From NCBI GenBank assembly GCA_011503125.2, contig WWBZ02000082.1, positions 3,162,001 to 3,226,000 on the forward strand: a DNA stretch of 64,000 bases, in the 5' to 3' direction. The translations under genes were made by a program, and so were the position numbers. Origin of the DNA: Botryosphaeria dothidea (taxonomy: Eukaryota > Ascomycota > Dothideomycetes > Botryosphaeriales > Botryosphaeriaceae). Under the pieces are notes generated by a model that saw nothing but the letters and a program-made list of their open reading frames with translations, was not told where the DNA came from and did no database searches. Positions 12,153-23,265 of this stretch are shown here, in pieces (the first letter of the stretch is position 1; every line of letters starts with the position of its first letter).

Positions 12153-13016
12153 ATGGCGCACCACGCCCGCATCGAGGAGGTCTCCGACAGCGAGCCTGAA
12201 GACATGGACCCCTCCCAGTTCGACCCGCAAAACATTGCGCGCATGATGAGTGTCGGCCAGCCAGGCGGAGCAGGTCCCTCGACCGGGCGCCGGCTTCAAT
12301 GCGCCGCTGGAGCCCTTCGCCGGCAAGAACAACACCAACGTGCAGGCCATGCAGGCCGAGGTGGCCGAGAAGTCGAAGCGCTGGCAGTGCCTCTACCCGG
12401 TCTACTTCGATGCCTCGCGCACGCGCGCCGAGGGCCGCCGCGTCGGCAAGGAGCTGGCCGTCGCCTCGCCGCTGGCGCGCGACATCGCCGAGGCCGTCAA
12501 CAGCCTGGGCCTGGTCAACGTGCTGCTCGACCCGGGCAAGACGCACCCGAAGGACTGGAGCAACCCGGGACGCGTCAAGGTCGAGCTGAAGGACAAGGAC
12601 GGGAAGCTGAAGAATCCGCAGGTCAAGAACAGTGAGCCCCCTCATTTTTGCCCTCGATGATCTGGCAATCGACGTTTCGTGTCATTCACTAACACTTACC
12701 GCCAGAGCACCACCTCTACAACCTCATCGCCGCCTACCTCAAGCAGCACCCCACGACGGAGGAGTCCCCCATGAAGCTGCAAATCAGAGGCTTGCCCCCG
12801 CCAAAGGAACTCAAGCCCCCGGCCGCCCCGCGCGGCTGGAAGATCAACCCCATCGTGCCGCTCCACTCGCCCGCCCTCAGCGGCGGCGGCGTCAGCGAGA
12901 ACCTGTTCAAGGACATGATGGCTGAGATGCAGGGCGAGATGCCTGGCTCCGGCAACGCCAGCGACAGCGGCGCCGGTGGCAAGAAGAAGAAGGATAAGAA
13001 GAAGGGCAAGGCTTGA
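12153..13016 (+). CDS. SEC65: signal recognition particle SRP19 subunit (frame broken once)
   Basis: SRP19 binds the SRP RNA and organises the S domain for SRP54 loading. Two exons, 12153-12631 and 12706-13016. The N-terminus (MAHHARIEEVSDSEPEDMD) is the usual acidic fungal start. The SRP19 core follows: KRWQCLYPVYFDASRTRAEG, GRRVGKELAV, SLGLVNVLLDPGKTHPKDWS, then GRVKVEL. The C-terminus is a Lys-rich tail (KKKKDKKKGKA). The start codon and the core are in different frames: the reading moves by one base at GGG 12285-12287, and removing one G gives an uninterrupted protein of 262 aa. No GT-AG intron of reasonable length can explain the shift. A sequencing error is most likely; a real mutation cannot be excluded. 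Confidence 0.85.
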
Positions 13017-13356
13017 AGAGGGTTGGAGAGAAGTGTGGGCGACGGCCCTCGCTCAGTTGTTCAGCAGAGAAAGAGAGGTGGAGCTGGGGCAATTAAATGC
13101 GCCAACACTCCGATCATTCCTTTCTCTTTAGCTCTCCGCGCCAACGGCAGCGCTTTTTGCCTGCTCCTTCGGGAGACTCTTGGCCAATCTTGTGCGCATG
13201 TGCTTGTTGTATTGTACCAACGCCGGGGTGCATATTGCACAGGCAACATGTAGCCTTAGGTCTACGTCGGTGAGACATACTAGATGTCGGGAACGCATCA
13301 CATCAAATCAATACATATCAGCAGCGCCTTCTCCGCTCTGAAACTACGGAAAACTC

Positions 13357-13698
13357 TCACGTACCAGCGCGGGTAGACTCCATGAACATTGTGACTACAA
13401 ACCGACCGTTCATGTACGGGAAATAATCGACTGCCCTTTCTGCATCCTCATAAATCACCACTTCACATCTGGCTTTATGTGTGTTGCCACTCACAGTCAA
13501 CGTTGTCGTAGTCATCAGCAAAGCACTCATCACTTCAAAAGCATCCAATTTTCTCCCCTGGAATCTGACCAACGAGAGTGCTGCAGAAGCGAAGATCCGA
13601 CAGCACATTCTGATCGGATTCATTGACGCCGAGTGGATCAACTCGGTTTCAACGAATGCGGAAGATACTCTTCCTCGGCTTTCTCTATCTCTCGACAC
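13357..13698 (-). pseudogene. possible SnoaL-like (NTF2 fold) gene fragment
   Basis: The minus-strand frame contains HSASMNP, then KARCEVVIYEDAERAVDY followed by FPYMNGRFVVTMFMEST. These resemble the order of fungal SnoaL-like proteins (a P-x-SMN segment, then a beta strand, then the G-P-Y-x-N-E-Y strand). The frame stops immediately after a possible donor (GTACGTGAG near 13366). I could not find a matching N-terminal exon or a closing C-terminal exon. It is either a decayed copy or a gene with exons I missed; the resemblance is from memory of the family and is weak. Confidence 0.25.
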
Positions 13699-14182
13699 TG
13701 AATTTCGGAAGAATCAGGGAGCTTCTGGCGCAGTGCGTGCATATCGTCAAATCCATGCTATAGGCAACCCTCCCTCTCACCATAGTCAATTGGCAAAGAC
13801 ACTCTTGCTTGATCCCTAGAAAGGCCGTCTCGTCAAAGCAACCACCGAATACCGATACTTGGCTCCTAGCTACATCTGCGAAAAGGAAGCCTTCTTTTGC
13901 ACGACCGTTGCCACTCTTCCGAGCCAAGAAGAGCCAGGTGGTGTCCTCCGCGCCCGGTCTCAGCTACTCCAGGGAATCAGAGACGCCGCCATCATATCGA
14001 CGCAGGAGACCAGGCAATAACGCTCACGAATCGCCACGCTCTGCATCGCACAAGACGACGACGAAGAAGCGAAGCATTCTCGGATCTCTAAAACGGACGT
14101 CAACCACACGCTACTCGCTACTGACGATGGTCGGGTGGACCGCGAAAGACGCTGCATCGTCACTTCCAGGTGCTCGGCCATG

Positions 14183-14184
<2 letters not shown>

Positions 14185-14229
<45 letters not shown>
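14185..14229. repeat. (CA)n microsatellite
   Basis: About 22 uninterrupted CA units. Confidence 0.97.
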
Positions 14230-14860
14230 CGTATCACCGTATCCGGCGGAAAGACATCATCGGTAGCCTGTGATTCCAGACGTGCCCTTTCCACGCGGGA
14301 CAACGCGGTGCTTTCGTGCTGGCTGACCGGTGTTGCTGCGCTGACATCCAGGGTCCGTAGACGAGCCGAAGACGTTGATAACGCCATCGTCCTTCCCGCC
14401 GAATGTCACGCCCACGCGCTGGATAAGGGATAACGTGGCCGTCGGCACCGTTGATTATGAGAGACGAGCGAGGCCGGAGCGGAGATACTACAGACGTGGC
14501 TTAAGTCTAAGAAGAGGGTGATGGTTGTCCCGAGTCAGCGAAGTCCTACTTCTGCTGGATTGGGAAAGATGGTAGTTCGAAAAAGTGGGCGGTACCCGGA
14601 GCTCAGGAAAGGGGTCCGGAGATCAGCATGCGGATAGAGTGAGAGATCGCGTCCGACGATTTTCCCGAGGGATAATATGGGTCTTTTTCGTGCACAGGGG
14701 GAGGCTAATGGACCGAGGCTTTTCCTTATGATATAATGGATCGACTCTTGACTCGGAGTTTCTTCCGCCGAGTGGCGTACCACAAATTTGTACTTGACGC
14801 GTGCGAAAGGTCGATCTCGGAAATGATTGCAAGAATGCGGCTGTCTCATCTAGCTGGAGC

Positions 14861-14927
14861 AGTCGTCCGGATGCAAGCGTAGTGCTTTCTTTCCGAAGAA
14901 CTTGCGTCCGCATGAATGCTTAGACTA
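14861..14927. mobile_element. MITE-like inverted-repeat element, copy B
   Basis: About 67 bp. The left arm TAGCTGGAGCAGTCGTCCGG, then ATGCAAG, matches the reverse complement of the right arm, TAGTCTAAGCATTCATGCGG, then ACGCAAG. The core AGCA-x-TCGTCCGGA is shared with the copies at 1375, 53821 and 54247. This is the most diverged and shortest copy. Confidence 0.5.
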
Positions 14928-14950
14928 CCCGCAGTCATGAAAGTCTATAT

Positions 14951-14976
14951 AAAAAAATTTTTTTTTGGGGGGGGGG
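14951..14976. repeat. homopolymer junction A-T-G
   Basis: Seven A, nine T and about ten G in succession. Such tracts are prone to length error, and this one may mark a weak assembly point. Confidence 0.85.
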
Positions 14977-15867
14977 ATTGCTAATTTGACATTCCCCTTC
15001 CCGGGTTGACTGCCTTCGTAAGACTTCCGGCTCACGGATTCGGGCATCTGACGCGCCAACTAAAATCCCCCTGCTCGACGCTACAGATTACGCAATGGTC
15101 CGATCCTACCGCAGTATACCCTCTGCATGAGACTGGACCAACGGGTGAAGCGTATGCTAAGTAACCACTGCAGGCATGCGCTCACTTTGTTACCCCCTCT
15201 TCTATCCCGTGTAACAAAAGCTCTCTAGTGAAGGAGGTGCCAGGGGGCTCAGAGCGCCTTCTATGCGGAAAAGGCCTTTCTCAATGCTAAGTGACTTCAG
15301 GGAGGTTGTCGAAATAGCAAGATAGGGGATATTAAATCAGCAACACTTTGTTGTTTTCCTGACTTTAACGAGGTTATCTCAGTGAGACATGGTAGCAAAA
15401 GCATTACTTGCTAATACTACTAGCACATCATTAAGCTCTCAGCCGTCACAAGCGAAGGGGGGTTTGGGTATGGAAACTCAAACACCAGCGGATAACACGG
15501 ACAAAAAAAAACCCCCCCAGCAGGCTTCCAAAAAAAGAAAGAAAAAATAAGCAAACACAACGTCATCAAGTGTCATTCAGGAGGGTCTAGCCACTTGAGC
15601 TTCAGGACAGCAAAAAAAAAAAACAAAAAAAACAAAGAACTCGTCATTATTTCTCTTCCATTTTCCCCAAGGACTCATTCGCAGTCCCTCTACATTCCGA
15701 GGAAGAAGCTCTCCGGAGCCTCACAGATAAAAGTCATCTCAAGTTTCCTCCCTGTCACAAATGTTCCCGATGCCTTGATATCCGATGATTCGCAGAAAAA
15801 AAAAAGAAATAAAAGACTACACACTCTCTTCTACCATCCCCACACCTTACCAGCCCGCAGCCCTAAC

Positions 15868-18058
15868 TTAGGCAGCGAACGGGAAGGGGAACGGGTTCTC
15901 AGGGGCGAAAGAGGAAGGGCTAGGGGTAGGCGTGGGAGTAGGGGTGGAGGAAGGAGTCGTGGTGCCGGTGGAGTTGGAGCCGGAGTTGGAGACGCCGGCC
16001 TGCTGGGCCCAGCCGAGACGGGGGGTGGTGGAGCTGGCGTCGAAGACGACGAACTGGCTCTTGAGGAAGATGTCGCCGACGATGGAGAAGCCGATGCCGT
16101 CGTCGCGCTGGATGCCGCCGAAGCACTGGCTGCCCGAGGCGGGCGCGTAGTTGACGTACGAGCCGGCACGGTGCGCTTCTCGCCGTTGATGACGAGCGAG
16201 AAGGCGGGCAGATCGGTGGAGCAGTCGAAGATGTAGCCGCCGTAGTTGGAGCTGTACTGGGCGCCCGAGACCTGCTCGTAGTAGGCCGAGACAACGTCGC
16301 GGGGCAGGTAGAGCAGGGTGGTGCCGGTGTCAGCGATGGCGTCGATGGTGGCGGTCTGGGTGGCGCCGTCGCCGACGGCGTAGGCGGAGGGCTTGAACTC
16401 CCAGAAGCCGTTGGAGGTGTCGACATCGACGTAGACGATCTCACCGGTGTACTTGCTGTCGTCGATGTAACCCCAGGTCGTACGAACCGGCCTCACCCTT
16501 CTTCAGGGTGACGGTGAAGAGCTTCTTGGCAAGGGAGTCGCCAACAGTGTCGAAGAAAGTCTTCTTGGACTCGGGCTCGACGGTGTTGATGGAGCTGAAG
16601 GCCAGGCCGAGCAGGCCATCGTTGTCGGTGTCCTGGGTGAAGGAAGTGGACACGGAGGTGGCGGCCTCGACGGCCTGCGAGGTGGCAGTGACGCCGCCGA
16701 CGACGACCTTGTCGGCGTAGACCTTGCCGGGACGCACCAGAGCCATCACCGTAGGAGATGTCCCAAGAGGAACCGGTCTCCTCGGTGCCCGACTTGGTGG
16801 GATCGTAGACGGCGTGGCCGGTCTGCTCGCTCTGGGTCATAAGGGTGGAGAAGACCCAACTGCAAGGCTGTTAGCGTGATGCTGCATGACCTGGTTGACA
16901 AATGGCTGCGTGCGGTTGCCTGGTCACGGCAGAGACACGACAGGAAGAAGATGCGGCCGAAAAAGGAAAGTGTTTCAGGGAGTGCGTGTGCCTGGGTTGG
17001 AGGGTGACGAAGCACATGTTTTCCGCCACGACGCGGCCCCACCGCGCCAGCCCCGCCATGTTTGCAATGCGCCGTGCCGTCAGGCAACGAGTGGACAAGG
17101 GATGCTGTTGGATGACTGTGAAAGAAGAAGAGGCGGCACAGCCATTCGGCATAATGGGCTTCTTCTTTTTTCATGCGGACTGCGTGAATGCAGTCGTCAT
17201 CCATGTTCGCGCACCCTGGTCGCCCGGACAGCGCACGCCGGACTGCACATGCAAGACGCAGCCACAGCGGCAGAGGCGTACGCAGACTGGAGCAAGGAGA
17301 ATGTTTCAACTTGCAGAGCCTAGACGGCGCGCCACCGCAAAGGCCGCAAGTTGCGAATTGACAGCCGGGTGGAGAACGGGGCTTGTTGCCCAGACGGCGA
17401 AGAGGACTCAAGGCGAAACAAGGCGGGCCGGGGCGGTTGAAACGTCGCTTGGCGAGTGCTCCGATCAGCGCGCGGGTGCAGGAAATCTGCAGGGCTCGGC
17501 TACAGCGACTCGATCCCAAGGACGCGCGCGCGCATGAACGGTGCAGCCCGCGCACATGCAGCCGGAAACATTGCGGGACGTCGGAGAGCAATTTAGGGAA
17601 ACAGGAGGGGGATTGTCGCCGCAGTGCTTGGCAGAATCGCCGAAAAAGGGAAGAAAATGGGGTACTCACAGATCAGCAGAACCCTAGAGGCACATGTTAG
17701 CTACCGATCTTCACCGCAAACGCTGGGCAGTACTCACAGTGTCGAAGTCCAGCTCGAGCTCGGTGCCGCCGACAGTGACCGGGCAGAGGTACAGCGAGTC
17801 GTAGTCGTCCTCAGGCGTGGCAGCAACGGTGCCGGTGGCGGCAGCAGCAGCGGCGGACTGGACGTCGGCCGGGGCAGTGCCCTTGTACTTGTTGTAGACC
17901 TTGGCCATCTGGATGGGCCCGTTCTTCCTGACGGTGCCGCGGAAAACCTGGTTGAAGCTGAACGTGTCACGCTTCTCAATGGACCTGCGGTCGACTGGGC
18001 TGGCCAGTGACACGCACGAGAGCGCCGCCAGGGCGGTGACAGACCGGAGCGAAGGCAT
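15868..18058 (-). CDS. secreted pepsin-like aspartic protease (A1 family; frame broken three times)
   Basis: Aspergillopepsin/penicillopepsin-type acid endopeptidase. Exons: 18058-17738, a 14-nt exon 17683-17670, and 16859-15868; about 441 aa once three single-base shifts are allowed. A signal peptide (residues 1-20) and propeptide precede the mature enzyme. The first catalytic motif DTGS straddles the first junction (DFDT/GSADL/WVF); the second is [10 protein letters not shown]. The one disulfide is C in CFGGIQ with C in YIFDC. The C-terminus has a Ser/Thr/Pro-rich tail. Apparent frame changes: an extra base in GGG 16729-16731 (plus-strand letters), an extra base in CCCC 16471-16474 and a missing base in CC 16163-16164. 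The protein reads as a full, well-conserved enzyme on both sides of each, with no nonsense codon otherwise. The second intron (17669-16860, 810 nt) is very long for this kind of genome. Confidence 0.88.
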
Positions 18059-20673
18059 CGTGACTGGGCAAAGGAAACTGGGAAGATGACGAGGAACTGC
18101 GAGGTACGGAGAGCGATGTAGCTGCCAGTGAGCGGACGGCCAGGCGCTTTATACATGCATCGCGACCCCCATGAGAATGGCAGAGGTAAGATCGACAAGA
18201 TCCACAATCACCGCATAAGCCACTCACGGGCAGTGGAGCCCTGTCCCCAGGAAATGGCTCGGCGTGCGTCGCCGTGTAGCGGGAAGCACGGTGAAGCTTT
18301 GTCGTGAGCTGCTGGATTGGGGCCATAGGCCCGTGTGGTGCGCCTCTGCCGGCGCAGAAATGCGCGCCATCTGCAGGCGTGGGAGACCGGGGTGGCACTG
18401 CTGGGAAGTCCTTCATGGTGGAGTAGACAGCAGGGTCGGCGCTACTCAGCAAAAACCGCCAGCAGTTGGGCCGGGATGGGGGCGGCACGTCAACTGCCTG
18501 TTTCAAACAGGCGGCTCCACGCGGTGTGAAGGGACGCGGCCGGCGTCGGACATTAGGAGGTTGATCGGCCCCAGTCTCGTGCGTTGACGATAGGGCCCTG
18601 CCGTTTGTTTCATCCGATTGGGGCGGCAAGGGAAATGCGCGGCGCAGGACAGACGACTGTATCAGGCGCGTCAGACAGAGAAACGGGCGTGGCGCGGCGT
18701 GCGATTGGAAGGCAGGCGTGCGCTGTTGCTTGCCGGGCTGGGCTGGTGATAGGGGATGCTGCTAAGCTTTGCCAAAGGCGGTTGCCAGCAGCAGCGATCC
18801 GGTGCCAAGAGCCAAGAGCGCTGTACCTGCTTGGGAGGTGGACGCCTTGGAGGGTGTGGGGTTTACTCAGATAATCGATAACCTACTCCGTTTTGCGCCA
18901 GCAAGTGACGTCGCGCAGAGGGAGCTGCCCGCTCTCCTGGGGCCGCTATTACTACAGAGCACTCGCCCGAGGTAGCGCCAGCGACGCGCCTGCTGCCTGT
19001 GCACGCACGCCCCGGGAGGCAGTGCCGAGTGTCAGAGCGAGAGCACGCCACACGCCCGCCCATCGTCGACAACTCCAACCCTGTGCCCGTGCGGCTCCGT
19101 GTAACCCGTCGGCCAGCTCTTCCGGAGGCGAAGCAGCGTCGCCGAACACGTTGCCGCCTCCTTCATCTCGCCGTACCGCCAGTCCGAGCTGGCCCGCATC
19201 GTCCTTGATTGAGGCACCCTGGCTGCATCTTCGCCCGAGATTGGCTTAGGCCGCCAGGGAGTCTGTCGTGGAGTCGCGGGACTCTGGCCGGCTGGCCTCC
19301 TGATAAGGGCTTGTGATGGCGCCATGTGTGCGAGTGTCGTTGATTCGAAGTTTTTGCCTTTGGGTTGTGTCGATCTTCCGCAACCTTGAGCGCTCGCATC
19401 GAGTCAATCTCGAGCCAGCCAACCAGCGCCCGCCCAAATGCCGTTCCGCCCGCCCGAACTATGCTGCACCCGCCCTCGGTTGCCGCATCTGGCAGGTTCG
19501 ATATGAGTGTCGTCTGGAAAGCGGAGAACAACACAAAGCTCCGCCACCCCGAACAAAAGCTCCGCCCAAGGTCTTGTGTCCGCGACTCAAGCTTGCTGCG
19601 GCATCCTTGGTGGCCTTGGCCGCATGATTGATCCAGTATTGTCAGCTGCGTCGTCGCAAGTCCTTCCATTCGTTTGCTGCTGACTGGGATAATGAATTCC
19701 GTCGACTCAGCGCCTTGTTGTTATGTGCCTCACTGTGCAAACCACAGCCCCCAGCTAATCCATCGTGCCAAGATGCTCCACCACAAACTCCATGTTCCTA
19801 CCTCGACTGTGCTTTTTCCAATTTTGTACCCGACCCTCCGCCACGAAGTCTTTACTCAGCTGTAGTACCATCCTTTGTGGCGGGTCTTCATCTCGCCCTC
19901 TCCGAGACAGAACAGCTCTTGGCGCCAGGTACCATCCGCCAACCCGGGCGCGCTCCGCTGTTCGACGTGCGCCAAGGTACAAAAAGAACTGGGGATTGGT
20001 GTTGCTGCCATTTGTGGAAAGGGCTGATCTTTTCCCTGTTTCATGCAATACGAAGTGTCACCATCAGTAGTCTCATACCTTATACCTACGCCTGCTTGTC
20101 GGCGTTCCCGAACACAATCGAGGACAGGGTCTTTCCTATTCGATTCTGTTTGCTGTCGTCCGTTATCACTGTCCGCGAGTAATGTCCGCCTACCATCGCA
20201 CCGATGACGAAACCCGCCTCTCACCGACTCTCCGCCATCACATCGGAGCTTTTCTGCATGATCCCATTACTCGATCGCCATGCATCAGGCTCCGTCCTGC
20301 CTCACGCGGTATAGGCTGCTACATTCGCCGAGCACATTGTTTTCCTGGACCGATCGAACCATGCTCGTGGAGCAGAAATCCACCGAAACCTCACGTCCTC
20401 GGTCGCGCGTGATCACGTACCATCTCGTCCTGACGGCCCGCAGACGGATTTGACGAACGGCGGATGCGACAGCAGAATATTTGAAAATGTTGCGAAGGAT
20501 TTGGTATCTGTTGTGAGCGTATAGTAACAAGTGGCGCCTAGTGAAGGCCGCTCCCGGCTTATGCTTAAGCCATGACTAACCTTAATTCCACTTCCGAAAG
20601 GGACGACCATCGGCATCACCTCCATTCCTGGTCGTCTGAAACCAACACATTAATACCGTGATGTCGGCCGGCA
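18059..20673. other. intergenic, no gene recognised
   Basis: Contains the protease promoter (just above 18058) and the region past the DBP6 stop. Open frames up to about 200 codons occur but show no domain, signal peptide or splice pattern I trust. Confidence 0.5.
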
Positions 20674-22977
20674 TCATCTTTCCTCTCCTCCTCGTACTTC
20701 CTCTTTCAGCCTTTCCAAAGCATCTTCGTACTCTTCCGTCTTCTCGGGCGTCACTGCGTCTTCAAGCTTCATCCTCTGAACCTTCCTTCCGCCTCTCCTA
20801 ATGCCATCCCCCCTAGCCACCACGTTCCAGAACCATCCCGCCTCGGATTTTGTCAGCAACGTCCAAGCCACTCCGTACGCACCTGCTCTTGCTGTCCGAC
20901 CGACCCTGTGCACGTAGCTCGTGACGCTGGTGGGAATGTCATAATTGACAATGTGCGCAAGGTTCGGCACATCTAGACCACGAGAGGCGCGATCCGATGC
21001 AATCAATATTCGAAGTTTGTTTGCACGGAAAGCGCGGAGGATCCTACGAGATGCGGCTGTGGTCGATGATTTAGTAAGCGTTCCAATGATCCCAGCGTAG
21101 GAGGGATTAAGGAGTGATAGAAGCCGGGATAGACGATTTGCGTTTTCGTTGTTGTGCGTGAATATGAGAACGCTCGAGAGTGGCTCCGATGTACCGTTGA
21201 CGGCCTCCTTGGTGGTGGCCACCGCGCTTTCCTTCGCAGTCTCTGATGTAGACGATTCAGAATCTGATGTATCCGACGAGTCTGATGACGCTGACGACTC
21301 TGAATCCGACGAGTCCACTTGAGGTTCTCCCGAGTCAGAGTCTGAGGACTCAGATCCCGAGGAATCGGATGAGACGGACGAAGAGTCATCAGAAGCTTCT
21401 GAAGACGAGTCTGTGTCCGAAGACAGTGCATTTGATATGCCGCCAATACCCACAAATCCGCCATTGGCACTTTCCGGGGCCTGAAAATCCCAGAGAATTT
21501 GAGTTTGAAGGAGATGAAGAAGGAACAGTGGCTTCTGACTACCATCTCCGACCGGAATTGTGCATTCGTCCAAGGTGGACGGCAAATCATACACTTCTCC
21601 TTGACCAACCTGGCCAGCCGATCCTTCCGTGCCTTCGGCGACCACAAGTGTTGGTCTCTGGAGTTTGAGAGCGCTGAGTTTGCTCAAATCTCGTGTCATG
21701 GTAGCAGAAAGGATCACCTTCCTGACTTGTCTCTTCGGTGGAGCGTACCACATTCTCGCCAGAATCTTCTCCCGCGCGCTCATTTGCTCAAAGGGCTTTT
21801 CCTTGTCCAGCGCCTTCATGACAGTTTCTGCCCATCCCTGGAAACTTTGGTCAAGCAAGCGATCTGCCTCGTCAATCACCAGCCACTCGACGTCGTCCAG
21901 ACGAAAGCCTTTAGTGTGCTGCACGTGCTCTACAAGTCTACCGGGCGTGCAGATCAAAATATCGACTCTGGACTCGTACTGCGGTACATGACCAGGCAGC
22001 AGATCCAGGACATCTTCAGAGTGATCATCGTCCACGCTCCAGCCATTCAACAGTCGATCTCCAGCCTGGGCATTTAGCCTGCTCCACTCTTCAGGGTCGT
22101 ATCTCTGTCCTTTCTTGACCAGGATCTCCTGCTCAACCGAAAACGCGTGATTTCCAGTAGCTGTTCCGATCTTCAGCCCGCTTCCGACAGCACAAAGTTC
22201 TGATGCCTCGCGTACTTGGCTTACGAGCTCACGTGTTGGCACGACAATAATGCCACGTAGCTTGGGTACTATCCGATGGCGCATGTCCTCAATCATGGGG
22301 AGCAGATATGCCAGTGTCTTTCCTGAACCAGTTGCAGCGGACACGCACACATCTGCCACACTCCCCGGCGCTCCCGGAAGAAGGAGCGGCAGAACAGCAG
22401 ACTGAACCGCAAATGCCTCATTGTATCCTTTGCTCTTGAGATGCCGTACCAATCTTGGGTCGATATTGAGCTCTTCAAAAGGTTTTGTTCTACTTGTCGG
22501 TGCGGCAATGGGCTCAGTAAGCCAGGACGGAAGGGATGCGAACTTGGGTTCGTAGGGCGCTTCGGGGACAGGCTCGGATTGAGGGAGAGGAACGAGGTCT
22601 GGGAAAAATTAGTAAAGATGTCATGCGTGCTCGTAGGTGCTCGACTTGCCATGCAATTCGGGTTCTTCGCGGGGATCTTCGTCTTCAGCTGACGGTTCCC
22701 TTGCTTTCAATCTTTCGGCAATCTTGGTCGACTTCTCGAATTTCGACAGCACGGATTTGTGCTTCTTGAGAGCGGCATCCTCGTCCTCCTCGACCGCAGC
22801 ATCCTGCACCTCTGTCCTCTTCCGCTTTTTCGTGCGCTTCTCTTCCTTTTCCGACACGGGCGTTGGCGCGAGCTCGGGCGATGGCGGGGAGCGTTCGGGA
22901 GCCTTTCTCGGGGTGGTCGGCGAAGAAGCAGCCGCTGCTTTCGGGGGTACGTATCGGGCGTAGAAGGGGCCCGGCAT
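20674..22977 (-). CDS. DBP6: DEAD-box RNA helicase Dbp6 (DDX51)
   Basis: ATP-dependent RNA helicase for early 60S ribosomal subunit assembly in the nucleolus. Two exons, 22977-22650 and 22598-20674; 750 aa. The N-terminus is MPGPFYARYVPPK followed by a basic/acidic tail (KRTKKRKR). Motifs: AATGSGKT near 199, PTREL, TPGRL, DEAD at about 352-355, SATM, and HRVGRTARAG near the C-terminus. The 51-nt intron starts with GC rather than GT (GCAAGT at 22649) and ends TTTCCCAG; a branch site TACTAAT is present. The two RecA domains are separated by a Ser/Asp/Glu-rich stretch of about 65 residues (about 498-565) that lies inside the start of the second domain. The call is firm: Dbp6-type N-terminus and helicase order. 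Confidence 0.92.
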
Positions 22978-23265
22978 GTCTTTTGGTGGGGAGTTGGAGG
23001 AGAAAGTAAGGTCTGGAGAGCCAAAATAATTGTCAGCGCGGGCCCTCGTCCAGACCCACCGCGCCGGCCGCCGCTGAAGCTTGGCGTCCGCCCGCAGCTC
23101 CAATCCACCCGCGGAGCTTCTCTCACCATCCCCGAGCTCCAACTCTCTCCCTCAACCTCGCGGCTGCCCACTCCGCGGCTGTCTGCAGTCCTCAATTGAT
23201 CTTGCGATGCATCATCGATATCCCCGCAATCCTGTTACCACTCGTAACGGAAGGAAGCCTTCAAG
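22978..23265. promoter_or_regulatory. short bidirectional promoter, DBP6 / GPI3
   Basis: Only 288 bp separate the start codons of two divergent genes, so both promoters and 5' UTRs must share it. No particular element is identified. Confidence 0.6.

Larger units (their letters stand above)
13017..15867. other. repeat-rich intergenic region
   Basis: Between SRP19 (plus) and the aspartic protease (minus), facing 3' ends. It holds a doubtful SnoaL-like fragment (13357-13698), an AC microsatellite, inverted-repeat copy B and several long homopolymer junctions (A7T9G10 near 14951, A9C7 near 15503, A-rich tracts near 15611 and 15798). Nothing else is supported. Confidence 0.55.

Noticed and set aside
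16902..17537. 211-codon open frame inside the long protease intron
   Set aside because: Opposite strand to the gene, no recognisable domain, and no signal of a nested gene.
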